43,215 nucleotides of DNA from Psychromonas sp. Urea-02u-13. GTDB lineage: Bacteria; Pseudomonadota; Gammaproteobacteria; Enterobacterales; Psychromonadaceae. The stretch covers positions 1 through 43,215 of the forward strand of contig NZ_PJBZ01000066.1 of assembly GCF_002835995.1 (NCBI RefSeq), in the 5' to 3' direction. Shown here piece after piece: positions 17,883 through 27,764 of the stretch. The stretch's first letter is position 1. Each line of letters begins with the position of its first letter. The position numbers and the translations under genes are program-made. The notes under the pieces were generated by a model. That model worked only from the letters and a program-made list of their open reading frames with translations, was not told the DNA's origin and did no database searches.

Positions 17883-19820
17883 ATGTCCATCGAAATAACA
17901 ATAATCTATTCTCCTGAAAGTGTTCAAATCACTCAACACACTTATACTTTCCCGGATGATGGTGGCACGCTAGGCCGTGCAAATAATAATTTTTGGGTTC
18001 TAGAAGATCCAAACAAATACATGTCATCGGTACACGCTAAAATTGAATGTCAGTCAGGTCAGTATTTTTTAACAGATACTAGCACCAATGGTACTTTTAT
18101 TAATGGCGCTTCTGAGCCTGTTGGAAATGGTAACCAAGTGTTACTGAATGATGGTGATCATTTCACCATTAGTGATTATGAATTTGTTGCCAATTTAAAC
18201 AAAGCATCAGCGTCTTCTTCTCCATTTTCTACGACAAGTGACAATGCTTCTTTTGCGAGTTTAACGAATAATAGTGATCCATTTGCGGATATCGCCAATG
18301 ATACTAATGATGTATTCGGCAAAAGTAATATGTTTTCTGACAATATTGGAGAAGACCCTTTCTCTGATTTCCCTGCGATGATAAATAATAGTGACCCTTT
18401 TGCGCCTGCAGTAAAAAGTCTGAAGACAGATAACGGCATGCCTTCTGTACAAGCTGAAGCTCAGACCGATCCACTTGCATTACTTAATGAAGTAGGTGGG
18501 GCTCCCTTTGATTCTTTTGCGACTGCTAATAATATTTCTGATACTTTTAGTTCCAATAATTTTGCAAACAACGATTTTAGTGAGTCTATAGCCACTGAAA
18601 ATAATGGTTTAATGAATGACGCAATAAATTGGCCAGTGGCAAGCCCTGAAAGCAGTCTCATTCCTGATGATTGGGACGACTGGGACAATGACTTAGGTTT
18701 TGACAATAATACGCCTATTGCAAAAAATACCTCGTATCAAGATACCCGCTCTAACTTTCCGTTAGAGCAAGAAAAGAATGCCTTTAAACCTCGCGACGGT
18801 GTACCTGTAGATAATCTCTTTCCACAACAAGTACTACCAGGAGATTATAACGATAATATTTCCCCTACAAGCGACCATTCGACACTCGACGATCTTTTTG
18901 GTAGTTCTTTAACAAGTAGTGATATTTCGCCTTTTGAGGCCCCGCAGGGTCTTCCGGAGAAAAAAAGCACAGATAACGTTGATGCTTTTTTTTCTGTAGA
19001 TGAAAACTTATCAGCAGTGTCTTCTGTTAAGACAACTGAATCCTCACCTGAGGTTGCTATTGGCAATAAGCGCACTGAGGCTGAATACATAACGCTTGAA
19101 CAACAAAATCAGCAGTTAGCGCATCAAGTTGCAGAATTAAAGTTACAGCTCGCTAATGCTTCAAAAATAACTGCATCACCCAGTGTGAATGTTGATAAAG
19201 CCAATATATTAAATATGGTAGTAGACGCAATGGGTTTATCAAAATGGAATTTATCGGATAGTAAGAAAATTGAAATAAATGAAACCGTTGGGTTGTTAAT
19301 AAGAGAAACGATGCAAGGTATGATGCAGGTGTTAAAGTTTCGTAAAAAGATTAAAGAAGAGTTTCGTATTAATGTGACGACGATTCAATCTGTTGAAAAT
19401 AATCCTCTTAAATTCTCTGCAAACATTGATGATGCGTTAGAAAATATGTTTATTAAAGAGAATAACGCATATAAAAAACCCGTTGATGCAGTAAGGGAAG
19501 GTTTCCAAGGTATTGCTGAACATCAAGTTGCTGTTGTCGCAGGAATGCAGGCTGCATTTAGAGGCATGATTGAACGTTTTGATCCTGAACATCTTGAAAG
19601 TCGATTTGAAAAATATAAAAGCACGGGTTTGTTGAGCTTAGGAAAAAAAACAAAACGATGGAATGCCTATAAAGAGTACCATCAAGGACTTGTTGATAAT
19701 TTAGACGATTCGTTTCAACATTTATTTGGGTATGATTTTGTGCAAGCTTATGAAGAACAAATGAACAGTCTCATTAGCTCGCGTTTGACTGCTGATATTG
19801 ACACTGAAAACACTAATTAA
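17883..19820 (+). CDS. tagH: T6SS-associated FHA-domain protein TagH (Fha)
   Basis: A 645-residue cytoplasmic protein. An FHA domain occupies about residues 1-100, with the phosphothreonine-binding motifs LGRANNNFW, SSVHAKIE and TNGTFIN. A low-complexity linker (about 100-390) is rich in Asn, Ser and Asp and repeats the motif DPFA or DPFS. A coiled coil (about 405-425) leads into the conserved C-terminal TagH region with EHQVAVVAGMQAAFRGMIERF. FHA proteins read phosphothreonines made by PpkA and switch the T6SS on. AGGA eight bases upstream supports the ATG. It heads the right T6SS arm. Confidence 0.94.
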   Translation: MSIEITIIYSPESVQITQHTYTFPDDGGTLGRANNNFWVLEDPNKYMSSVHAKIECQSGQYFLTDTSTNGTFINGASEPVGNGNQVLLNDGDHFTISDYEFVANLNKASASSSPFSTTSDNASFASLTNNSDPFADIANDTNDVFGKSNMFSDNIGEDPFSDFPAMINNSDPFAPAVKSLKTDNGMPSVQAEAQTDPLALLNEVGGAPFDSFATANNISDTFSSNNFANNDFSESIATENNGLMNDAINWPVASPESSLIPDDWDDWDNDLGFDNNTPIAKNTSYQDTRSNFPLEQEKNAFKPRDGVPVDNLFPQQVLPGDYNDNISPTSDHSTLDDLFGSSLTSSDISPFEAPQGLPEKKSTDNVDAFFSVDENLSAVSSVKTTESSPEVAIGNKRTEAEYITLEQQNQQLAHQVAELKLQLANASKITASPSVNVDKANILNMVVDAMGLSKWNLSDSKKIEINETVGLLIRETMQGMMQVLKFRKKIKEEFRINVTTIQSVENNPLKFSANIDDALENMFIKENNAYKKPVDAVREGFQGIAEHQVAVVAGMQAAFRGMIERFDPEHLESRFEKYKSTGLLSLGKKTKRWNAYKEYHQGLVDNLDDSFQHLFGYDFVQAYEEQMNSLISSRLTADIDTENTN

Positions 19821-19835
19821 TTGATAGGAAATACA

Positions 19836-20330
19836 ATGAATAATTTTAACTTAAGCAAGTTTTTTTATGCTGTAATTGCAATGTTACTGCTTACTTCTTG
19901 CTCTGCAATGAACACTAAAGTCGGAGGTGTTCTTGATTTAGATACTGACTTTCAGTTGAGTTTTATTGTTGAAGATAATATTAATCCAGATGACAGTAAA
20001 GTCCCATCCCCTGTTATTGTCAGAATGTACGAGCTTAAATCTACGAAATTGTTTGAAAAAGCAAATTTCATTGATCTGTATGAGCGAGATGCAGAGGTGC
20101 TAGGCAAAAGTATGATTGCACAACAAGCACTCAAAGCAATTAAGCCTGGTGAAGAGCGCACTGAAAACTTTGTATTGAGTAAAGATACTCAATACATTGG
20201 TTTATATGTTGAATTTTTACAATTTGAAAATGCGAAATATAAAGTGACCATTCCCATTGCGCAAACAAATATAATAAGTAGTTCAGCTAAAGTGCAACTA
20301 TTAGACAATACAATCAGTATCTTAAAGTAA
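19836..20330 (+). CDS. tssJ: T6SS outer-membrane lipoprotein TssJ
   Basis: The 164-residue TssJ anchors the TssJLM membrane complex to the outer membrane. The signal peptide ends in the lipobox LLTSC (Cys22). The mature part is a beta-sandwich with the family pattern SPVIVRMYELKSTKLFEKANFIDLYE and later ERTENFVLSKDTQYIGLYVEF. The frame is open to a TTG at 19821, but the ATG at 19836 is preceded by AGGAA five bases upstream and gives a proper signal peptide. It follows tagH closely and precedes tssK, the usual order. Confidence 0.94.
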   Translation: MNNFNLSKFFYAVIAMLLLTSCSAMNTKVGGVLDLDTDFQLSFIVEDNINPDDSKVPSPVIVRMYELKSTKLFEKANFIDLYERDAEVLGKSMIAQQALKAIKPGEERTENFVLSKDTQYIGLYVEFLQFENAKYKVTIPIAQTNIISSSAKVQLLDNTISILK

Positions 20331-20414
20331 CCTTTGAAGCAGATATCTTATTAATATCTAATTTTAGTGTACTCACTTTTATAAAATGAATTAACAAAGC
20401 AACAGCAGGAATAT

Positions 20415-21749
20415 ATGTCATTAGATAGCAAAGTGGTTTGGTCAGAAGGGATGTTTTTAAATCCGCATCATTTTCAACAACAAGAGCGTTATTTAGAACG
20501 CTATATTCAAGGTAAATGTTCTGTTTTAGGGGCATATGCTTGGGGCCTTGATAAACTTGAGTTTGACAAGGAGCTGTTAAAATTAGGTAAAATATCTTTG
20601 AGTAGTGCATCTGGCGTTTTTCCTGATGGGACTCCTTTTAGTTTTCCTGAACATAATAATCGTCCTGATGTTTTCGAAGTACCAGAAAATACAACGAATC
20701 AAATTGTTTATTTAGCTATTCCTGTAAAAAGACCTGGAGCACTTGAAATACTTGATGCTGAAGAGACTCAAGGGCTCGCTCGTTATTATTCAACTAAGCA
20801 ACTGGTGCGTGACGTGTCACTTGAGGGCAGCGAATCTTTGGATATCTCCGTTGGAAAACCACGTTTACGTTTGTTATTGGAGTCTGATGATCTTAGTGGT
20901 TATGCGATTGTCGGCTTATTACGTATTGTTGAAAAAAGAGAAGATAAAAACGTAATTTTAGACGAAAATTTTATTCCTACTTGTACTGATTGTGCTGTTG
21001 CACCTAAGTTATCGGGTTTTTTAACTGAGCTGGTCGGATTATTACACCACCGAGGACAATCAATAGCAGGACGTTTAGCTGATACTCAGCGAGGAGGCAC
21101 TGCAGAAATTGCCGACTATATGATGTTGCAAATGATCAATCGCTTAGAGCCATTAGCCGGGCATCTTTCTAAATTACAAAGTTTACATCCATTAGACTTA
21201 TACACTGAAATAGTACAAATGGTCGGTGAGTTTTCTACTTTTGTTACTGATACTAAAAGGCCTCCTACATTTTCTGGCTATTTACACCACAATTTACAAC
21301 AAACATTTTCACCAGTGATTAGCTCACTAAGGAAATGTTTAACAATGGTTTATGAGCAAACAGCTGTTTCATTGCCATTGATTGAGAAAAAATTTGGCAT
21401 TCGTGTTGCTCAAATAACAGATCGAACTCTATTAACTTCAAGTATTTTTGTATTAGCCGTTAGGGCCCAAATCCCCGAAAATACATTACGGAGTCAGTTT
21501 CCTGCAACGGTTAAAGTGGGTCCTGTTGAACGCATTCGTCAACTTGTCAATGCGGCAATGCCAGGCATTCCATTAAAAGTATTACCTGTTGCCCCTCGAC
21601 AAATTCCTTACCACCAAGGTTATTGTTACTTTGAGTTAGAACGCAATAATGAATTTTGGAAAGAATTAAATAATTCAGGCGGTTTTGCTTTTCATATCGG
21701 TGCTGATTTCCCAGAATTAGAATTAGAATTCTGGTCAATTCGTCAATAA
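20415..21749 (+). CDS. tssK: T6SS baseplate protein TssK
   Basis: The 444-residue TssK connects the baseplate to the TssLM membrane complex and is related to phage receptor-binding proteins. The N terminus carries the nearly invariant VVWSEGMFLNPHHFQQQERY (residues 7-26). HRGQSIAGRL lies near residue 213, and the C-terminal domain ends in FHIGADFPELELEFWSIR. An AGGA lies a few bases before the ATG. Length is typical. Confidence 0.97.
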   Translation: MSLDSKVVWSEGMFLNPHHFQQQERYLERYIQGKCSVLGAYAWGLDKLEFDKELLKLGKISLSSASGVFPDGTPFSFPEHNNRPDVFEVPENTTNQIVYLAIPVKRPGALEILDAEETQGLARYYSTKQLVRDVSLEGSESLDISVGKPRLRLLLESDDLSGYAIVGLLRIVEKREDKNVILDENFIPTCTDCAVAPKLSGFLTELVGLLHHRGQSIAGRLADTQRGGTAEIADYMMLQMINRLEPLAGHLSKLQSLHPLDLYTEIVQMVGEFSTFVTDTKRPPTFSGYLHHNLQQTFSPVISSLRKCLTMVYEQTAVSLPLIEKKFGIRVAQITDRTLLTSSIFVLAVRAQIPENTLRSQFPATVKVGPVERIRQLVNAAMPGIPLKVLPVAPRQIPYHQGYCYFELERNNEFWKELNNSGGFAFHIGADFPELELEFWSIRQ

Positions 21750-21776
21750 CTATTAATTATTATCAAAGGAATGAAC

Positions 21777-22685
21777 ATGTCTGCACCTGACAATGCTGAT
21801 AAAACAGTCTTTAGACAGCCTATAAATCGTGGTGATGGTGCAGTCGTACGCCCTATGCCGGGTGGGAGAATGGCTGGTGGTCAATCGCCTCCTCAAATAA
21901 CGCCTAATTATCAACCGCAAGCGACTGAAATTCCTCGTGAAAATGTTCCTCGAGATCTTTCTGGGCTTAATGGTTTGAACCCTCTGGTAAATGCAGCTTC
22001 TACTTTACTCGCTGTATTCTCTAAGACTCGTGACGCACTTAATCATCCCAATGTTGGTGGTTTACATCAACAGCTTGATAGAGAAATTAAAAATTTCGAG
22101 ATAAAAGCAAAATCTGAAGGAATCAAAGAAAACAATGTCGTCGTTGCGCGTTATTTACTTTGTACGATCTTAGATGAGGCTGTCTTAAATACGCCTTGGG
22201 GAGCAGAAAGTGCTTGGAATCAGCGAACGTTATTAAGTATTTTTCATAATGAAACCGCTGGTGGAGAGAAATTTTTTGCAATTTTAGATCGCTTACGTAG
22301 TAGTCCTTCTGAGAATATCGAAGTACTTGAACTTGCTTATATCTGCCTGAGTTTGGGTTATGAAGGAAAATATCGCGTTGTGTCTCGTGGACGTGAGCAT
22401 TTGGAACAGCTGCGTGATGATATTTTTCATATTATTAGAAGTTATCGTGGAGAATATGAGCGGGCTTTATCACCTAGCTGGAAAGGCATTGGAAACTCCC
22501 ATCGTACACTCGCAAATTATGTGCCGATGTGGGTAATCGCAAGCATCATAATCGGCATGATGGCGCTAACTTTTTCTGGGTTTAGATATTGGTTAGATCA
22601 ATCATCTAATGAAGTCCGTCAGCAGTTTGTTGATGTGCAAAGCCAGCTTATGCCTGAGAAGAAAAACACTTCTGTGGTTAAATAA
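21777..22685 (+). CDS. tssL: T6SS inner-membrane protein TssL (DotU/IcmH)
   Basis: A 302-residue protein with a long cytoplasmic region and one C-terminal membrane helix (about 251-270), as expected for TssL. Family segments include NPLVNAASTLLAVFSKTR, YLLCTILDEAVLNTPWG and YICLSLGYEGKYRV. AAAGGA touches the first ATG (21771), so I choose the ATG six bases on. The N terminus contains DKTVFRQP with Thr10. The same T-V-F motif occurs in PpkA, and phosphorylated N-terminal TssL threonine is an FHA target in Agrobacterium. It lacks a peptidoglycan-binding C-terminal extension. Confidence 0.96.
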   Translation: MSAPDNADKTVFRQPINRGDGAVVRPMPGGRMAGGQSPPQITPNYQPQATEIPRENVPRDLSGLNGLNPLVNAASTLLAVFSKTRDALNHPNVGGLHQQLDREIKNFEIKAKSEGIKENNVVVARYLLCTILDEAVLNTPWGAESAWNQRTLLSIFHNETAGGEKFFAILDRLRSSPSENIEVLELAYICLSLGYEGKYRVVSRGREHLEQLRDDIFHIIRSYRGEYERALSPSWKGIGNSHRTLANYVPMWVIASIIIGMMALTFSGFRYWLDQSSNEVRQQFVDVQSQLMPEKKNTSVVK

Positions 22686-22708
22686 TGTAAACATTATCAG
22701 AGTATTCC

Positions 22709-25700
22709 ATGAAACATATCATTGCTTTTTTTACAAATAGAATTGTTATCTCTCTTATCGGATTGATTATATTATCATTGCTTGTTTGGTTTATTGGCCC
22801 AGGTATTAAATTTGGAGATCAAAATACCGCATTTCTTGCATCGGAAAGTTCGCGCTTAATTACTATATTAATTATGTCACTATTGTGGGGAATGAACTAT
22901 TTGCGTGTTCAGCTTCAAGAAAAAAACAATAACAATAATTTAGTGAAAGATTTGCAGCAGGTAGATAATTCCAAAGATGGCATTATTTCCGATCAAACAT
23001 CGGAAGAGATGTTACAAATGGGGGAACGTTTTACACAAGCGTTAAGTACGTTAAAGACATTAAATTTTAACGGTAAAGGAACAAAATCTGCTCTCTATGA
23101 ACTACCTTGGTATATCATTATTGGCCCCCCTGGGTCAGGAAAAACAACCGCGTTAGTTAATTCAAGTTTAGATTTTCCGCTTGCCGATAAATTCGGGAAA
23201 GGTTCATTACAAGGCGTTGGTGGCACACGAAATTGTGATTGGTGGTTTACTAATAATGCCGTCTTGATTGATACTGCAGGGCGTTATACAACGCAGGATA
23301 GCCATAAAGTAATTGATAGCTCTGCATGGGAAGGTTTTTTAGCACTATTAAAAAAACATCGCCGTAGAAGACCAATTAATGGTGCAATAGTTGCCATCAG
23401 CTTGCAAGAATTACTGACACAGACAGAAGAAGAGCGCGCACAACACGCTAAAACAATACGTTTACGTATTGATGAATTAATGGAAAAACTTGAAGTTCGT
23501 TTTCCTGTTTATTTAATGTTTACCAAGTGTGATTTAGTTTCTGGTTTTACGGAGTTTTTTGAAGATTTAGGTAAGGAAGAAAGAGAGCAGATATTAGGCA
23601 TGTCTCTGCCAGATTCGCCACAAGCATCCCAAGCGCCTGATTTCTCTGTAATAAGTGATGAATATAAGCTTATTGTTAAACGCTTATATGAAAGAGTTTT
23701 ATCGCGAGTACATAATGAACGTGATGTTAAACGACGTAGTGCTATTCAGGGGTTTCCGCAGCAAATGGAGAGTCTACAGGGAACTATTGATAGCTTTTTA
23801 CAACAAACATTTGCTCAGAATCGTTTTAAACTACAACCTTACTTACGTGGTGTGTATTTCACTAGTGGGACACAAGATGGCACGCCTATTGACCGCTTAA
23901 TGGCTTCAGTATCATCTAATTTTGGTTTTACAAGTGCACATATGAATAGCCCGCTTCAGCAAGGAAAAAGCTATTTCTTAGGAAAAATGTTTAAAGATGT
24001 TATTTTTCCTGAAGCAGAGTTAGTGGGTACTAACCCCTTCTATGAAAAACTATTAAAATGGACTCAGCGCATTGCTTATACCGCGATGATTGGGGTATCC
24101 GTGACGTTAATTGCATTTTGGACTGGTGCTTTTGCACAGCATGAAACAAATATGCAGGAAGTACAAAACTACCTTGCCGAGTATGAAACACATGTTGAAA
24201 AATCTAATCGTTACAATAGCGATCTGCGTGATGAGCTTCCTGCGTTAAATGCATTAGCTAAAGCAAGTCTTGTTTTTGATCAAGAACAACAGCCCTGGAT
24301 TAAAAGTTTAGGTATGTATGATGATAGCGTAAATGAAGCCGCTGATGAGGCTTACTTGAATCACTTACGTACGGTATTTTATCCGCAACTTATCACCTAT
24401 ATAGCATCACACTTAAAGACAAATAAGATTGATGAAAATCTTTACAATGCTTTTAGAACTTATGTGATGTTTAATAAACTTGATCATATGGACAAAATTT
24501 TAGTAAATGAATGGTTTATTGAAAAATGGGAAGAAGATTTTGCAAATGCAGGGCAAGAAAAACAAGAGTTACTTGCTCATTTATCTACTTTCTTAAACAC
24601 CGAGCTAGAACCTGCAGAATTAAATAAACAAGTACTTGCATCAACGCGTCAACGCTTATTACGTATGCCAATCGAACAACGTATATACCAACGTATTAAA
24701 TCAACGCCTGATTATGCTCGAAAAGTGAATGTACTGAATGAAATGGGGGGAGCTGTCAGAGATACTTTTATCGTAACACCTGCAATGCAACAAGCATTAA
24801 TAATTCCGGCGTTATACACCAAAGTAAGTTATGACCAAATTGATTTTTCAGAAGACTCTGAAATGATTGTTAATATTGCAAAAGAAAAGTGGTTATTACA
24901 CGATGAAGCTAAAAATGAAGTTAGTTTTGCTAAAAATGATCTGAAAAGTATTAGTAAAAAAGTAAAAAGACTTTACCTTTCTGATTACAATAAACAGTGG
25001 CAACAAATTTATAACGCCATGAATGTAAAAACAATTACTAATTTGATGCAAACAAATAATGTATTAACTAGTTTCTCAGATCCAATTTACTCGCCTATCG
25101 TTGCTATCTTGAATGTCACTGTCGCTAATACAGAGCTATCGAGTCAGCTTGCCGCTAACGTTGCAGATGACAATGGAACGGGTGTAACAGGGAAAGCAGC
25201 TAAATTTGCGGCTTCAAAAGTAAAATGGACAAGTGTTGATAAAAAGTATCGAGATATTAACACCTTGTTGAGAGAGTCGAAAAAACAGCCTCCGCCAATT
25301 AACACCGCACTGTTAAAAATTGCTCAAGTACAGGAGATGGTCAATTCGATAAACCTTGCTCCAGATCCAAATAAAAAAGCATTTGAGTTAGTAAGAGCAC
25401 GCTACCAAAGTGGTGCAGATAATGCCATTACTGCTTTAAATTCGTACGCAAAAAACACCCCTAAACCGGTAAAGCGCTGGTTAACTAAATTAGCAGATGA
25501 AACGTGGCGTATTATTCTTCGTTCTGCTCATCAGCATATCAATAACGAATGGCGGACGATGGTGTATCAACCCTATTTAGAGAGCATTGCTGGGCGTTAT
25601 CCAATTTCTAAAAATGCAGATAATGACATTGCATTATTTGATTTTGTAGAGTTTTTTAAACCTAATGGCCATGTCGATGCTTTTTATATGGGATACATCA

Positions 25701-26245
25701 AACCCTTTATTACCACGCGCGGCGGTTGGAAAAATAAAAGTGTTGATAAATATAGTTTAGGTTTATCGTCAAAAACGTTACGTCAGGTGAAACGTGCTTT
25801 GGAGATTAAAAGTGTCTTCTTTAGACAAAATACGGAAACTCCGAGTTTAACTTTTAATCTTAAACCAAACGTGATGCCAAAAAACAATGTCCGCTTTATG
25901 TTAGAAGTCGGTGATAACCGTTTAACGTATAGCCATGGTCCTAAATTTTGGAAAACATTAAAATGGGTCGCTGATGGAGAGCAGAATCGGGTGCGTATTG
26001 TCTTCGAGGATTTAGATGAACAACAACATAGCAAGACCTTCGATGGTCCATGGGCTTGGTTTAGGCTGTTATCAGAATCTAAGTTGACCAAAACATCAGA
26101 GTCGAGTACCTATATCGTCACTTATGCTTTGTCAAACGGTAGCGAAAATGAACATAAAATTTCTTACAAAATAAAAGCAAAAAGCATTAGAAATCCTTTT
26201 GAAAAGAAACTACTAAGTACCTTTAGATGTCCAGAGGGAATCTAA
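22709..26245 (+). CDS. tssM: T6SS membrane-complex protein TssM (IcmF)
   Basis: The 1178-residue TssM spans the inner membrane and reaches TssJ through its periplasmic domain. Two N-terminal membrane helices (about 10-29 and 47-65) are followed by a cytoplasmic NTPase-like domain with an intact Walker A GPPGSGKTT (139-147) and a DTAGRY segment. A third helix lies near residue 450. The long periplasmic part ends in the family-typical GPWAWFRLL region. Its stop overlaps the tagF start (TAATG). The Shine-Dalgarno is weak, but the N terminus is canonical. Confidence 0.97.
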   Translation: MKHIIAFFTNRIVISLIGLIILSLLVWFIGPGIKFGDQNTAFLASESSRLITILIMSLLWGMNYLRVQLQEKNNNNNLVKDLQQVDNSKDGIISDQTSEEMLQMGERFTQALSTLKTLNFNGKGTKSALYELPWYIIIGPPGSGKTTALVNSSLDFPLADKFGKGSLQGVGGTRNCDWWFTNNAVLIDTAGRYTTQDSHKVIDSSAWEGFLALLKKHRRRRPINGAIVAISLQELLTQTEEERAQHAKTIRLRIDELMEKLEVRFPVYLMFTKCDLVSGFTEFFEDLGKEEREQILGMSLPDSPQASQAPDFSVISDEYKLIVKRLYERVLSRVHNERDVKRRSAIQGFPQQMESLQGTIDSFLQQTFAQNRFKLQPYLRGVYFTSGTQDGTPIDRLMASVSSNFGFTSAHMNSPLQQGKSYFLGKMFKDVIFPEAELVGTNPFYEKLLKWTQRIAYTAMIGVSVTLIAFWTGAFAQHETNMQEVQNYLAEYETHVEKSNRYNSDLRDELPALNALAKASLVFDQEQQPWIKSLGMYDDSVNEAADEAYLNHLRTVFYPQLITYIASHLKTNKIDENLYNAFRTYVMFNKLDHMDKILVNEWFIEKWEEDFANAGQEKQELLAHLSTFLNTELEPAELNKQVLASTRQRLLRMPIEQRIYQRIKSTPDYARKVNVLNEMGGAVRDTFIVTPAMQQALIIPALYTKVSYDQIDFSEDSEMIVNIAKEKWLLHDEAKNEVSFAKNDLKSISKKVKRLYLSDYNKQWQQIYNAMNVKTITNLMQTNNVLTSFSDPIYSPIVAILNVTVANTELSSQLAANVADDNGTGVTGKAAKFAASKVKWTSVDKKYRDINTLLRESKKQPPPINTALLKIAQVQEMVNSINLAPDPNKKAFELVRARYQSGADNAITALNSYAKNTPKPVKRWLTKLADETWRIILRSAHQHINNEWRTMVYQPYLESIAGRYPISKNADNDIALFDFVEFFKPNGHVDAFYMGYIKPFITTRGGWKNKSVDKYSLGLSSKTLRQVKRALEIKSVFFRQNTETPSLTFNLKPNVMPKNNVRFMLEVGDNRLTYSHGPKFWKTLKWVADGEQNRVRIVFEDLDEQQHSKTFDGPWAWFRLLSESKLTKTSESSTYIVTYALSNGSENEHKISYKIKAKSIRNPFEKKLLSTFRCPEGI

Positions 26246-26970
26246 TGAATAATGAACAAACATTAGGGGTATACGGGAAATTGCCAAGTCATGGTGATTT
26301 TGTGCATCGTAATCTTCCCACTAAATTTATTAGCACCTGGGATGAATGGTTACAACAATTTGTAAGTGGGTCTCAAGAAAAAATGGGGGAGCACTGGTTA
26401 GATGTTTATTTAACAAGTCCCATTTGGCGATTCGTTTTATCTGACGGCATTATTGATGAAAATCATTGGGCAGGCATTGTCTTACCCAGTGTTGATCAAG
26501 TGGGGCGGTATTACCCCTTTTCAATGGTTATTCCATTATCGTCGACGATCAATCCATTTGAATTTCTTTCGGCTAATAGTTACTGGTTCGAGCAAATAGA
26601 AGAGCTCGCATTACGTGCTTTAGATGGTCAAATTAGTTTAGATGAATTAGTTGTTATGACTGAACATCGAAAATCGATGTTGCCAATGGCGTATCGCAAA
26701 ACAGGACAAAGGATAAGCGGTAATAGCAGTCAGCAAATTAATTTACAGTTTGCAGAAGAGTTACCAAGCAATGCTTACGCGCATTTATTAGATAGTTTAT
26801 TAACCAGTAATATGGGCGCATATAGCCTTTGGTCAACCAGTGGTTCAGAGAATATAGCCCCATGTTTAGTTAATACGAGAGGGCTTCCTAGTAGTAGTCA
26901 AATACCGGCAATGATGGATGGGAATTGGGCACATTGGGGTTGGACACAACCCTATACGGCTAATGATTAA
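26245..26970 (+). CDS. tagF: T6SS post-translational repressor TagF
   Basis: A 241-residue TagF (DUF2094) protein, which in other bacteria holds the T6SS off by acting on the Fha protein. The N terminus LGVYGKLPSHGDFVHRNLP is diagnostic. The sequence ends with a WAHWGWTQ segment. The first in-frame ATG (26227) lies inside tssM. The ATG at 26245 has AGAGGGA five bases upstream and overlaps the tssM stop, so I take it as the start. It precedes pppA and ppkA, consistent with a regulatory module. No PppA domain is fused, unlike in some bacteria. Confidence 0.94.
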   Translation: MNNEQTLGVYGKLPSHGDFVHRNLPTKFISTWDEWLQQFVSGSQEKMGEHWLDVYLTSPIWRFVLSDGIIDENHWAGIVLPSVDQVGRYYPFSMVIPLSSTINPFEFLSANSYWFEQIEELALRALDGQISLDELVVMTEHRKSMLPMAYRKTGQRISGNSSQQINLQFAEELPSNAYAHLLDSLLTSNMGAYSLWSTSGSENIAPCLVNTRGLPSSSQIPAMMDGNWAHWGWTQPYTAND

Positions 26971-26984
26971 ATGGAATTATTTTA

Positions 26985-27740
26985 ATGAATGATATAACGA
27001 TAAGACGTCCACTAACTTGGGTTAGCGAAGGTGCGACGGATGTTGGTACTGTTAGACCCCTCAACGAAGATTCATTTATAATGCAACCGGAAATTGGCCT
27101 TTGGACCGTTGCTGATGGAATGGGCGGGCATGATGGCGGAAGTGTCGCTAGTCAAATGATTGTGCATAATTTGCAAGGTTTAACGAAAAAAAATAACCTG
27201 GATGACTTCGTAAGCGAGATAGAAAATACGATTATCGAGGTTAATCAGAGCCTGTTAGCCTATTCAAAAGAAAAACTGAATGGCCGTACTATAGGCAGTA
27301 CTTTTATCTCCTTATTAATTAAGGGGAACGTGGGGGTTTGTTTATGGGCTGGTGACTCTCGTTTATATCGTTATCGTCATAATAAACTAACACCACTCAC
27401 TGAAGATCATAGCCATGTAGCTGAATTAATTAAGAAAGGAATGATAACAGCTGAAGAAGCTGAAACGCATCCTGAGCGTAATATTATTACACGAGCTGTT
27501 GGAACATCGGAAAGAATAGACGTAGATATTGATGTTTTTGAGCTTAATGTGGGAGACCAATTTTTACTTTGTAGTGATGGCTTATATAACTCAGTCAGCG
27601 AGCTTGACATGGTTTCATGCCTAAATGAAAATAGCTTATTAACCTCAGTTAACAAATTAATAGAGTCTGCTTTAGGTAATAAAGCATCGGATAATGTATC
27701 GGTTATTTTAGTAAAAGGGATGTATCAGAGTGCAGATTAA
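26985..27740 (+). CDS. pppA: T6SS PP2C-type protein phosphatase PppA
   Basis: A 251-residue Ser/Thr phosphatase that reverses PpkA phosphorylation. All PP2C metal-binding motifs are present: TDVGTVRPLNEDSF near residue 17, VADGMGGHDGG near 44, LWAGDSRLYRYR near 120, LLCSDGLYN near 190 and ASDNVSVILVKG at the end. GGAAT lies upstream of the ATG. It sits directly before ppkA, 24 bases apart, so kinase and phosphatase are made together. Confidence 0.96.
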   Translation: MNDITIRRPLTWVSEGATDVGTVRPLNEDSFIMQPEIGLWTVADGMGGHDGGSVASQMIVHNLQGLTKKNNLDDFVSEIENTIIEVNQSLLAYSKEKLNGRTIGSTFISLLIKGNVGVCLWAGDSRLYRYRHNKLTPLTEDHSHVAELIKKGMITAEEAETHPERNIITRAVGTSERIDVDIDVFELNVGDQFLLCSDGLYNSVSELDMVSCLNENSLLTSVNKLIESALGNKASDNVSVILVKGMYQSAD

Positions 27741-27764
27741 GAGTAATGGAGTACTTGAGTAATC

